A DNA stretch of 21,052 bases from G021776435 sp046756245 (GTDB lineage: Bacteria; Pseudomonadota; Alphaproteobacteria; Caulobacterales; Parvularculaceae). A program made the translations under genes and the position numbers. Positions 7,049 through 14,158 of the stretch are shown here, piece by piece. The DNA is taken from the NCBI GenBank assembly GCA_046756245.1, contig JBHHVZ010000046.1:1-21052 (forward strand), read 5' to 3'. The first letter of the stretch is position 1. Each line of letters begins with the position of its first letter. The notes below the pieces were generated by a model, which was given only the letters and a program-made list of their open reading frames with translations, had not been told where the DNA came from and did no database searches.

Positions 7049-9235
7049 TTACGCCCCTTCTTGCTGCGGCGGATGCGCGCCCGGCGCCAGCGGCTGGCCC
7101 AGTTCGCTTTCGCCGGCAAGCGTGTGGGCCGGATCGCCTTTCAGCGTTTCGACATGCATCAGACGTTTGATCAGCGGCGAGATGACGAACATGAAAACGC
7201 CGATCGCCATGGCGATGACGGCGACATTTGTATAAACGCTTGCATAAGTCGCCTTCGCCGCCGCGACATTCGTGAGTTGGCCGCCAACGGTCTCCGCGCC
7301 GGCGCCGCGGGCGATCACACCGGCGAGATAATTCGACAGGCCCGAATAGAGGAACCACGATCCCATGGCGAGGCCGACGACGCGCGCCGGCGCAAGTTTG
7401 GTCACCGCCGACAGGCCCACCGGCGACAGCATCAATTCCGCCATGGTGTGGATCCAGTAGATCAGGAAGATAAAACCGACGGCCGTCAGACCGGCGGAAC
7501 CTGACGATGACATGCCGCCGACGAGCGCCAAGAATCCCAAACCGACGCCGAACACGCCGATAGAGAATTTCACCGGCGTCGACGGTTCTCGCTTGCGTTT
7601 GGCGAGCGCAATCCACATCCAGGCGACGAGCGGCGCAAAGATGAAAATAAAACCGGCGTTTAAGGACTGAAACACGGGCGCCGGCACTGACCAGCCGAAC
7701 ATGGTCTTGTCCACCAACCGATCCGTGAAGAGATTCAGCGACGAACCCGCCTGTTCGAACAGCGCCCAGAACGGGATTTGCGCCAGGATGAAATAAAGCG
7801 CTGCGAACATGCGGCCGCGTTCGTCGCCGCGCAGTTTGATCACCGTATAGGAAACAAGCCCGACGAGCACGACAACGCCGAGGATCAAAACAAGCAAGTC
7901 CGATGTGACGTGTATTTTCGCCAAATTAAAAATGTTAAGAAGGACCGTAACATGTGCGTTCATCATCAAGAACATTGACACGCCGACGATAGCGAGCCCG
8001 AGGAGATAACAAGCCATCTCCACTGTCACGGGGCCGACCACTTTTTTCCGGAGCTTTTCAGGATCGGGGGGCTCAGCCCTGCCCTCAAGATATTTCTGAC
8101 CCCACAGGAAAACGAACAACCCCGCCAGCATGCCGAAACCAGCAAGGCCGAATCCATATTTCCAGCCATAAATAATGCCGAGGATGCCGCAGGTGATCGA
8201 CGACAGGAATGAGCCGAGATTGATCCCCATGTAAAAGATCGTGAAGCCGGAATCACGTCGCAAGTCTTCATAACCGTAAAGCGCGCCGACAATGGTCGAG
8301 ATGTTTGCTTTCAGATAGCCGACCCCGGTAATGATCAGCGCCAACGAAAGATAAAGAATGTTAACGAACATCTGCTCGCGGACGGGTTCTCCCACGTCAT
8401 AGGCGCCGTCTGCAACTGTTGTAATGACGTCATCATCGTCTTCTTGTTTTGTGCCTTTGTCGTCAACAACTTTGAGATTGTTGTCAGTTACCTCAGTCAA
8501 GACCCATTGCCGGCCGTCTATTGTGACCGCGCGCTGCGCTTCTTCGCCGACGTCGATAGTTTCAACTAAATATTGGCCTTCGCCAATGATCTCGAGCCGC
8601 GTCTCCGGCTCTTCGCCCGCGCAAGCTCTAATGCCGAACATGCTGCACAGATTTTGCAGGAGCGGGCGTTGATCTGTTATGAGGACATATTCCGCCGGGC
8701 GTTCGACTTCCTGCTTTTCGGCATTGTATTTTTCACCGAGCAGCTTGCGGGCGGCGCCGTCAGACGCTGTCAATGTGAGATAGTTATCAGCGTCGAAAAT
8801 GAGTCGACGAATTTCGCCATCGTAGTCAACATATAGTTTTTGGCGATCGCCGCGCCCTTCGGATTGCAGTTCGAACGTTTGATTTTCGAATGTGATGTCT
8901 TGCTTCGACCCCGCGCCCTCGAACGCCATGCCGAAATGGCCGAGCACGAGCAATATGGCGCCGAACGTCACCGCCTTGCGCTGCCCGAGATAACGGTCGG
9001 CGAGCGAGCCGCCGATAATCGTCATCACGTAGACCAGCGCCGTATAGGCGCCGTACATGAGCGCCGAGCGCTCGTCGGAAAACAGGAAATGCTGCGTCAG
9101 GTAAAGGATCAAAAGCCCGCGCATCCCATAAAAGGAAAACCGCTCCCACATCTCGGTGAGAAACAGAATCGCCAGCCCACGCGGATGGCCGAAAAATGCG
9201 TGATCGTTTCCTGACTTCGCGATGGCTTCGCTCAT
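7049..9235 (-). CDS. POT/PTR2-family proton-coupled peptide transporter with a large periplasmic insert
   Basis: This is an inner-membrane symporter that would import di- or tripeptides with protons. Family motifs are clear: EMWERFSFYGMRG (28-40, the proton-coupling ExxERF), GGSLADRYLGQRK (75-87) and the PTR2 signature FTIFYMGINLGSF (331-343), then C-terminal helices with PVFQSLNAGFIFIFAP and ELMLSPVGLS. At 728 residues it is much longer than the usual 450-550. Most of the excess is a hydrophilic block at about 108-288, between helices 3 and 4. The topology I infer puts that loop in the periplasm. The start is secure: ATG 9235 has a GGAGGGA ribosome-binding site at 9241-9247. It appears monocistronic; downstream lie about 215 bases in which I see nothing. 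Confidence 0.92.
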   Translation of the reverse strand: MSEAIAKSGNDHAFFGHPRGLAILFLTEMWERFSFYGMRGLLILYLTQHFLFSDERSALMYGAYTALVYVMTIIGGSLADRYLGQRKAVTFGAILLVLGHFGMAFEGAGSKQDITFENQTFELQSEGRGDRQKLYVDYDGEIRRLIFDADNYLTLTASDGAARKLLGEKYNAEKQEVERPAEYVLITDQRPLLQNLCSMFGIRACAGEEPETRLEIIGEGQYLVETIDVGEEAQRAVTIDGRQWVLTEVTDNNLKVVDDKGTKQEDDDDVITTVADGAYDVGEPVREQMFVNILYLSLALIITGVGYLKANISTIVGALYGYEDLRRDSGFTIFYMGINLGSFLSSITCGILGIIYGWKYGFGLAGFGMLAGLFVFLWGQKYLEGRAEPPDPEKLRKKVVGPVTVEMACYLLGLAIVGVSMFLMMNAHVTVLLNIFNLAKIHVTSDLLVLILGVVVLVGLVSYTVIKLRGDERGRMFAALYFILAQIPFWALFEQAGSSLNLFTDRLVDKTMFGWSVPAPVFQSLNAGFIFIFAPLVAWMWIALAKRKREPSTPVKFSIGVFGVGLGFLALVGGMSSSGSAGLTAVGFIFLIYWIHTMAELMLSPVGLSAVTKLAPARVVGLAMGSWFLYSGLSNYLAGVIARGAGAETVGGQLTNVAAAKATYASVYTNVAVIAMAIGVFMFVISPLIKRLMHVETLKGDPAHTLAGESELGQPLAPGAHPPQQEGA
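8372..8914 (-). other. Extra periplasmic domain encoded inside the POT transporter gene
   Basis: Residues about 108-288 of the transporter replace the usual short loop between helices 3 and 4. The block is acidic and rich in alternating hydrophobic/polar stretches that suggest beta-strands (for example KLYVDYDGEIRRLIFDAD and QYLVETIDVG). It contains two cysteines close together (Cys197 and Cys205), which could form a disulfide, and an acidic run KQEDDDDV at 263-270 near its end. I do not recognise the fold. The boundaries are estimated from hydropathy by eye. Confidence 0.75.
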
Positions 9236-9386
9236 AAAAATCCCTCCCGCGACAAGCCGCTAAGGCTCTCGCCCGTATTATTCTGCCCTGCTTACGTCTT
9301 TGAAGACGTCCGTTGAAGCGCACTTTAGGCTGGATTTTCCCGAAAAATCCAGTGTCCGAGGTAGGGAACGGCCGGCGCTGCACTGC

Positions 9387-9629
9387 TCACCGGCGAAGGG
9401 CCCGCGAAAGACCGATAAGCGAAATGACGAGCCAAAATGATTCGATAACGACCGAGGCGGCGTTGAAGGCGAAGACGAGGGAAAAGAGAATGAGCGCCGC
9501 CCCGAGGCCGTTGAGGGCCGGATAGAGCGGGCGGGAAACCTCCATCCGCCCGATCTGCGACATGAAATAGGTCGCGACAATCATGGCCACGCCGGCGAAG
9601 CCGATTATGTCTGACGATGTTACGGCCAT
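9387..9629 (-). CDS. Small membrane protein of the CBU_0592-like family
   Basis: This 80-residue protein has three hydrophobic segments: DIIGFAGVAMIVATYFMSQIG, PALNGLGAALILFSLVFAF, and SVVIESFWLVISLIGLSRAL. The pattern of a first helix with a Y-F pair, then LN-x-x-GA-x-L-I-L-x-S and E-x-FW-x-x-IS, is that of the CBU_0592-type domain, whose function is unknown. ATG 9629 is preceded by AAAGG about seven bases upstream. Its upstream region is unusual: a perfect heptamer array starts only 18 bases before the start codon. It lies about 150 bases upstream of the POT gene on the same strand; co-transcription is possible but not shown. Confidence 0.8.
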   Translation of the reverse strand: MAVTSSDIIGFAGVAMIVATYFMSQIGRMEVSRPLYPALNGLGAALILFSLVFAFNAASVVIESFWLVISLIGLSRALRR

Positions 9630-9646
9630 TCGCGCCTTTCATCTTA

Positions 9647-9709
9647 GGGACTGGGGACTGGGGACTGGGGACTGGGGACTGGGGACTGGGGACTGGGGAC
9701 TGGGGAATG
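9647..9709 (+). repeat. Heptamer tandem array, GGGACTG x8 plus one variant unit
   Basis: Eight perfect copies of GGGACTG (9647-9702) are followed by one GGGAATG (9703-9709). Perfect short tandem arrays of this kind are prone to slippage and copy-number change. It sits immediately upstream of the CBU_0592-type gene and forms one arm of the larger composite repeat ending at 9897. Apparent open frames through it encode only a repeated LGTGDWG-type peptide and are not genes. Confidence 0.95.
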
Positions 9710-9725
9710 AAATGGAAAGCGATGC

Positions 9726-9862
9726 TGTCATTCCGGAAATCGCGCAGCGGTTATCCGGAATCCATGCCTGAGCCCATCCCCTCGAACAGCAACGCGGTTT
9801 GCGCAAGCGGTGGCGCTCAGGAATGGATTCCGGATTCGAGCTTCGCTCGCCCCGGAACGACA
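9726..9862. repeat. Long imperfect inverted repeat inside the composite element
   Basis: The left arm (9726-9773) starts TGTCATTCCGG and ends TCCGGAATCCATGCCTGAGC. The right arm (9815-9862), read on the other strand, starts TGTCGTTCCGG and ends TCCGGAATCCATTCCTGAGC. The arms are about 48 bases each with a loop of about 41. The ends resemble a dispersed alphaproteobacterial intergenic repeat built around TCATTCCGG and CCGGAATCC. It would form a long hairpin between lpdA and the small membrane-protein gene. No coding content is seen. Confidence 0.85.
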
Positions 9863-9869
9863 CAACTCC

Positions 9870-9897
9870 TAATCCCTAGTCCCCAATCCCTAATCCC
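9870..9897 (-). repeat. Right-hand heptamer arm, four GGGAYTR units in inverted orientation
   Basis: Read on the minus strand this is GGGATTA, GGGATTG, GGGACTA, GGGATTA, four 7-base units related to the GGGACTG array at 9647-9709 but in opposite orientation. It lies five bases beyond the lpdA stop. Together with the left array it frames the inverted repeat at 9726-9862, giving a 251-base composite element with inverted heptamer ends. Confidence 0.85.
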
Positions 9898-9902
9898 TGC
9901 CG

Positions 9903-11312
9903 TCACGACTGCATGGTCCAGCCTTCGACTCCCATCGCCGCCTGGCGCAGCGCTTCCGAACGCGTCGGATGCGCGTGACAGGTGCGCGCAATGTCTTCCG
10001 ACGCGCCGCCGAATTCGATGACGCTGGCGGCTTCGGCGATAAGTTCGCTGGCGCCCGCCCCGATCATATGAACGCCGAGTACGCGGTCGCTTTCAGCGTC
10101 GGCGAGAACTTTCACAAAGCCGTCCGTCTCATGATTTGTGCGCGCGCGGCTGTTGGCGGCGAAGGAAAATTTGCCAATCTTGTAGTCGACGCCCGCCTCT
10201 TTCAGCTCTTCTTCGGTCTTGCCGACGCTTGCGACCTCCGGCCAGGTGTAGACGACATTCGGCACGGCGTCGTAATTCACATGGCCGGCTTTTCCAGCAA
10301 TGTGTTCGATGCAGGCGACGCCGTCGTCTTCGGCCTTGTGGGCGAGCATCGGCCCGTGGATGCAGTCGCCGATCGCCCAAATCCCGTCTACATTCGTGCG
10401 GAAATCATCGGTGACGATGAACCCGCGCTTATCGGTTTGGACGCCTGCCGCTTCAAGCCCGAGGCCGTCGGCGTGCGGGCGGCGGCCGATGGCGACGAGT
10501 ACGGTTTCGGCCTCGATTGTCTCCGCATCGCCTCCCTCGGCGGGTTCGACAGAAAGCTTCAGCTTTGACTTGAGCTTTTCGACGCCTGTTACTTTTGAAG
10601 AGAGCCGGAAGTCCATTCCCTGCTTTTTCAGAATGCGCAGGAAGTTTTTCGATATCTCTCCGTCCATGCCGGGCAGGATGCGGTCGAGGAATTCGACCAC
10701 GGTCACTTTCGCCCCGAGACGGCGCCACACCGAACCGAGCTCAAGCCCGATGACGCCGCCGCCGACGACAATGAGATGTTTGGGGACGGAAGAAAGCGAC
10801 AGCGCTCCGGTCGAAGACACGATGCGCTTTTCGTCGATATCGACGCCAGGCAGCGGCGTGACTTCCGAACCCGTGGCGATGACGATGTGCTTCGACTGAA
10901 GCTCCGTCGCACCGCCGTCAGCGTCGGTGATGCGCACCTTGCCGGGCGCGACGATTTCGCCGGCGCCGAAAAAGCTTTCCACCCGATTTTTCTTGAACAG
11001 AAACTCGATTCCCTTGGTCAGGCCGTCGACAGCTTCATCCTTTTGGGCGAGCATCGCGTCGAGATCGAGCGTTACGCCGCCGGTCTTGATCCCGAGCTTC
11101 GCGAACCGGGTCTCCGCCGCCTCAAAAAGCTCGGATGCATGCAGCAGGGCTTTTGACGGAATGCACCCGACATTGAGGCAGGTTCCCCCCAGCGTTTTGG
11201 TTTCGCGCTTTTCGACGCAGGCCGCCTTGAGGCCCAGTTGGCCGGCCCGGATCGCCGCATTGTAGCCGCCCGGTCCGGCGCCGATGATGACCACGTCATA
11301 GATGTTCGCCAT
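9903..11312 (-). CDS. lpdA: Dihydrolipoyl dehydrogenase (E3)
   Basis: This FAD enzyme re-oxidises the dihydrolipoyl arms of E2 and passes electrons to NAD+; here it most likely serves the 2-oxoglutarate dehydrogenase complex. The 469 residues are family length. Visible features are FAD motif GAGPGG (11-16), redox pair Cys45/Cys50 in GGTCLNVGCIPSK, the NAD motif GGGVIGLELG, the second FAD motif GIWAIGDCIHGPMLAHKAEDDG, and the catalytic CHAHPTRSE near the C-terminus. ATG 11312, preceded by GAGG seven bases upstream, begins MANIYDVVIIGAG. The frame is open a further 39 codons upstream, but that stretch has no family match. It is separated from odhB by two unrelated genes, so it must have its own promoter in 11313-11480, which it shares divergently with the MarR gene. 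Confidence 0.97.
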   Translation of the reverse strand: MANIYDVVIIGAGPGGYNAAIRAGQLGLKAACVEKRETKTLGGTCLNVGCIPSKALLHASELFEAAETRFAKLGIKTGGVTLDLDAMLAQKDEAVDGLTKGIEFLFKKNRVESFFGAGEIVAPGKVRITDADGGATELQSKHIVIATGSEVTPLPGVDIDEKRIVSSTGALSLSSVPKHLIVVGGGVIGLELGSVWRRLGAKVTVVEFLDRILPGMDGEISKNFLRILKKQGMDFRLSSKVTGVEKLKSKLKLSVEPAEGGDAETIEAETVLVAIGRRPHADGLGLEAAGVQTDKRGFIVTDDFRTNVDGIWAIGDCIHGPMLAHKAEDDGVACIEHIAGKAGHVNYDAVPNVVYTWPEVASVGKTEEELKEAGVDYKIGKFSFAANSRARTNHETDGFVKVLADAESDRVLGVHMIGAGASELIAEAASVIEFGGASEDIARTCHAHPTRSEALRQAAMGVEGWTMQS

Positions 11313-11464
11313 TGAGAACCTCGAAGCGCCCGGAACCAGGCTCACGATAGGAAGGAGGACGCGCGGCCGGAAAGCGGCGCGGCGCTTTGGATTGTGGGCG
11401 CACCATACCGGCCCCGCCGGCGCCGTCAACGCCGCTTTCAGCCGTTGAGCCGAGTTTTTTGAAG

Positions 11465-11493
11465 TTGATTGATTTGATATAAAACTATATAGT
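11465..11493 (+). promoter_or_regulatory. Candidate sigma-70 promoter of the MarR-family gene
   Basis: TTGATT (11465-11470) and TATAGT (11488-11493) are separated by 17 bases in a sharply AT-rich patch within GC-rich surroundings. Transcription would begin near 11500, about 35 bases before the ATG. The -10 element lies inside the palindromic operator at 11482-11509, which fits autorepression. This is inferred from spacing and sequence only. Confidence 0.5.
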
Positions 11494-11509
11494 TTGTCTT
11501 CAAACTATA
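11482..11509. promoter_or_regulatory. Nested palindromic operator, probably for the MarR-family regulator
   Basis: Two overlapping perfect palindromes are present. AAACTATATAGTTT (11482-11495) is a 14-base palindrome. TATAGTTTG (11488-11496) and CAAACTATA (11501-11509) form a 9-4-9 inverted repeat. AAACTATA therefore appears at 11482 and 11502, 20 bases or about two helical turns apart. MarR dimers bind such sites and usually regulate themselves and divergent neighbours. The site lies between lpdA (minus) and marR (plus), so it could control either or both. Confidence 0.7.
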
Positions 11510-11534
11510 CAGCAAAACCACCGACGCAAGTCAG

Positions 11535-12059
11535 ATGAGCCAAGACGCCGCGCAACCGGAAAAAGTCGCCGCGCCCGGGGCGAACCCCTCGCCGGGCGAA
11601 GACCCCGCCGCGTTCCGGGTGCTGACGGAAATCGGACTGATCGACAAGCTTGCAACAGCGGCGCTTGAGCGCGCGCTGCCCGATGAGATGAGTCTCGCCC
11701 AGTTTCACGTACTGCATCATTTCGCCCGGTTCGAGGGCGCGTGGACGCCGCTAGGGCTTGCCCGCGCGCTTCACGTCAGCAAAGGAGCGATGACCAACAC
11801 GCTCAAGAAACTCGAAGCGGGCGGGCTTGTCGCCGTCGCGCCCGACCCGGCCGACGGACGCGGCAAACGCGTGCGCATAACCGAAGCCGGCCTCAAGGCG
11901 CGCAACAGCGCCATCGCCAGGGCGACGCCTGTTCTGCGCGCGATGATTAAAACCTTCGGCGAAGATCACTTCGCAGCGGCGCTCCCGTTTCTGTCGGAAT
12001 TGCGCGGTTATTTAGCGTCTTCACGCCGAAGCCGTTCAAGCGATATAGCCCAGCCTTAA
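11535..12059 (+). CDS. MarR-family transcriptional regulator
   Basis: This is a dimeric winged-helix DNA-binding regulator; the inducer is unknown. The 174 residues start with a probably disordered Pro/Ala-rich segment (1 to about 25). The winged helix covers about 52-118, with recognition helix around HVSKGAMTNTLKKLEAGG (80-97) and the wing DPADGRGKRVRIT (104-116), the classic MarR DPxDxRxxxV pattern. No conserved Cys of the OhrR redox type is seen. ATG 11535 has only a weak ribosome-binding site. Its 3' end overlaps the convergent membrane-protein gene by 24 bases. A strong palindromic operator sits directly upstream, so autoregulation is likely. Confidence 0.9.
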   Translation: MSQDAAQPEKVAAPGANPSPGEDPAAFRVLTEIGLIDKLATAALERALPDEMSLAQFHVLHHFARFEGAWTPLGLARALHVSKGAMTNTLKKLEAGGLVAVAPDPADGRGKRVRITEAGLKARNSAIARATPVLRAMIKTFGEDHFAAALPFLSELRGYLASSRRSRSSDIAQP

Positions 12060-12461
12060 GGCGCGGCGCGCATACCACCAGAAAAACGCCGACAACGCGA
12101 CAATCACGACCGACACGGCCAAGCCAAGCTGGCCGTACATCTCAACGCCGTTCGCCAGCAGCAGGTCATGGCCGACAAAGCCCAGAACGAGGGTCACGAA
12201 ATTGATGAGAAACAGCAACGCCGCCCAGCGCATGCGCAGAATGAGCGCAACTCCGCCCAACGCGCCGGCCACAACGCTGACAATCCAGAGCGCGTCCCGC
12301 CAAAGCGGAAAACTGACGATCCAGTCTATTATCTTAGGGTCGAAGTCTTTGAGATATTCCTCATTGCCGGTCGACGTCAGCCAGTAATCGACTACGCCGA
12401 ACCCGTTCCACAGAACCGCGAGTACGGCGACAACCCAGAACAGCCAGGACGGTTTGGTCAT
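12036..12461 (-). CDS. Conserved four-helix integral membrane protein, function unknown
   Basis: The 141 residues contain about four membrane helices (about 6-26, 54-75, 79-101 and 110-130). The N-terminal WNGFGVVDYWLTSTGNEEYL followed by FPLWRDALWIVSVVAGALGG resembles a widespread family of small membrane proteins, some members of which are loosely annotated as sugar transporters. I see nothing that supports that activity. It lies 61 bases downstream of odhB on the same strand, so it may be read through from the TCA operon. Its end overlaps the convergent MarR gene by 24 bases. Confidence 0.75.
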   Translation of the reverse strand: MTKPSWLFWVVAVLAVLWNGFGVVDYWLTSTGNEEYLKDFDPKIIDWIVSFPLWRDALWIVSVVAGALGGVALILRMRWAALLFLINFVTLVLGFVGHDLLLANGVEMYGQLGLAVSVVIVALSAFFWWYARRALRLGYIA

Positions 12462-12522
12462 GACAATTTCATCCCCGTTCGCCTCAAACCGAGGATAGCA
12501 TTGTCAGGCTGAAGACGAAATT

Positions 12523-14034
12523 CTAAAGATCCAAGAGCAGGCGCTGCGGGTCTTCGAGGTTTTCCTTGACGCGCACGAGGAAAGTCACCGCGCCCTTGCC
12601 GTCAACGATGCGGTGGTCATAGGAAAGCGCCAGATACATCATCGGCCGCACGACCACTTGCCCGTCGCGCGCCACGGGGCGCTCCTCGATGCGGTGCATG
12701 CCGAGTATGCCCGACTGCGGAGCATTCAGGATCGGCGTCGACAGCAACGATCCGTAGACGCCGCCGTTTGAGATCGTGAACGTGCCGCCCTGCATTTCCT
12801 CGATCTTCAACGCGCCCTCGCGCGCGCGCCGCCCGAAATCGGCGATTTCCGCTTCGATGGCGGCGAGCGATTTCAAGTCTGCGTCGCGCAAGACCGGCAC
12901 GACGAGCCCCCGGTCGGTCCCGACCGCGACGCCGATATCGTAATGGTTTTTGTAGATGATGTCGGTTCCGTCGATCTCGGCGTTGACGTCAGGCACTTCT
13001 TTCAGGGCGTGCACGCACGCCTTTACGAAAAACGACATAAAGCCAAGCTTGACGCCGTGTTTTTTCTCGAAAAGCTCCTTGTACTGTTTTCTCAAATCCA
13101 TCACCGCCGTCATGTCGACGTCGTTGAAGGTCGTCAGCATCGCCGCTTCGTCTTGCGCTTCCTTGAGGCGCGTGGCGATGGTCTGGCGCAGGCGGGTCAT
13201 CCGTACGCGTTCTTCGCGCGGGCCGGTTTCGCGCGGCGCGGGCGGCGCTTTCGTCTCCGCTGTAGGCTTTACGCCGCTCTTGAGCGCCGCAAGCGCGTCG
13301 CCCTTGGTCACGCGGCCGCCTTTGCCGGTGCCCGCAATGCCTGCGGCGTCCAGCGCATTTTCTTCGACCACTCGGCGCACCGCCGGCGAAAGCGGCGGCG
13401 TCGGTCGGAATTGACTGGCCGGGTCTTTCACCGGCGATTCCATAGCCGGCGCGCCGTTCGCAGGGCCTTCGTTTCTCGCCGCTCCCTCGCCTTTCACAAT
13501 CACTGCGAGGAGCGCGCCCACCTCAACCGTGTCGCCTTCCTTGACAGCGATCTTTTTCAATACGCCCGCCGCCGGCGCCGGCACGTCCATCGCCGCCTTG
13601 TCGGTCTCGAGCGAAACAATCGGTTCGTCGAGCGCAACCTGGTCGCCTTCTTTTTTCAGCCAGGCGCCGACATCCGCCTCGGTGACGGATTCACCCGACG
13701 CCGGAACGCGCACCTCGATCTCTTCACCCGAAGGCGCGGCCGGTTTTTTGTCGGCTTTGGCGTCTTTCTTCGCCGCCGGCGCCTTTTTTCCCTTTTGGCC
13801 GGCGTTCAACCGCCCGAGCAATGCGTTGACTTCGACCGTAGCGCCTTCTTTTGCAGCGATTTCGGCGAGCACTCCCGCCTCAGGAGCAGGCACTTCGACT
13901 GAGACCTTATCGGTTTCCAGCTCGACAAGCGGTTCGTCGGCGGAAACTTCGTCGCCCTCGGTCTTCATCCAGCGGGCGATCGTCGCCTCGGTGACGGATT
14001 CGCCCAGGCTGGGCACGCGGATGTCAGTAGTCAT
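12523..14034 (-). CDS. odhB: 2-oxoglutarate dehydrogenase E2 (dihydrolipoyl succinyltransferase) with two lipoyl domains
   Basis: This is the E2 core of the 2-oxoglutarate dehydrogenase complex, moving the succinyl group from E1 to CoA. Of 503 residues, two tandem lipoyl domains come first: residues about 2-78 with lipoyl-Lys43 (ELETDKVSVE) and about 105-180 with Lys146 (SLETDKAAMD). They are joined by an Ala/Lys/Pro-rich linker. An E1/E3-binding domain (about 214-250, SPAVRRVVEENALDAAGIAGTGKGGRVTKGD region) and the catalytic domain (about 270-503) follow, with active-site His474 in SYDHRIVDG. Many SucB proteins, such as that of E. coli at about 405 residues, have one lipoyl domain. The context directly after sucA supports succinyl rather than acetyl specificity. 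ATG 14034 has GGAG about ten bases upstream. Confidence 0.95.
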   Translation of the reverse strand: MTTDIRVPSLGESVTEATIARWMKTEGDEVSADEPLVELETDKVSVEVPAPEAGVLAEIAAKEGATVEVNALLGRLNAGQKGKKAPAAKKDAKADKKPAAPSGEEIEVRVPASGESVTEADVGAWLKKEGDQVALDEPIVSLETDKAAMDVPAPAAGVLKKIAVKEGDTVEVGALLAVIVKGEGAARNEGPANGAPAMESPVKDPASQFRPTPPLSPAVRRVVEENALDAAGIAGTGKGGRVTKGDALAALKSGVKPTAETKAPPAPRETGPREERVRMTRLRQTIATRLKEAQDEAAMLTTFNDVDMTAVMDLRKQYKELFEKKHGVKLGFMSFFVKACVHALKEVPDVNAEIDGTDIIYKNHYDIGVAVGTDRGLVVPVLRDADLKSLAAIEAEIADFGRRAREGALKIEEMQGGTFTISNGGVYGSLLSTPILNAPQSGILGMHRIEERPVARDGQVVVRPMMYLALSYDHRIVDGKGAVTFLVRVKENLEDPQRLLLDL

Positions 14035-14065
14035 TTTATCGGGTCTCCGGAGCGAATTTTAATTT

Positions 14066-14158
14066 GTGAATGGTGAATGGTGAACGGTGAATGGGGGCCG
14101 CGCTTGAAGGGTTTTCAACCACCATTCACGACTTCACCATTCACTATTCACCTCTCAC
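14066..14158. repeat. Inverted heptamer arrays (GTGAATG type) between sucA and odhB
   Basis: Three perfect GTGAATG units and one GTGAACG lie on the plus strand (14066-14093). After about 29 bases come CATTCAC-type units in the opposite orientation (14123-14129, then 14131-14158 as four 7-base units: ACTTCAC, CATTCAC, TATTCAC, CTCTCAC). The arms can pair to form a hairpin in the sucA-odhB transcript. The last unit overlaps the TGA stop of sucA (14155-14157). Period and architecture match the unrelated heptamer element at 9647-9897. Confidence 0.85.

Noticed and set aside
9647..9709. CRISPR array
   Set aside because: The repeat unit is seven bases with no spacers, and no cas genes are present.
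9583..10021. Two plus-strand open frames through the heptamer array (LGTGDWG-type repeats)
   Set aside because: Their content is only the translated GGGACTG array and the antisense of lpdA; there is no ribosome-binding site or family match.
11313..11429. 39-residue N-terminal extension of LpdA
   Set aside because: The family starts at MANIYDVVIIGAG, where ATG 11312 has a ribosome-binding site; the extension has no similarity to the family and lies in the divergent promoter region.
12943..13902. 319-residue plus-strand open frame opposite odhB
   Set aside because: It is an Arg-rich shadow of a strongly supported gene, as expected in GC-rich DNA.
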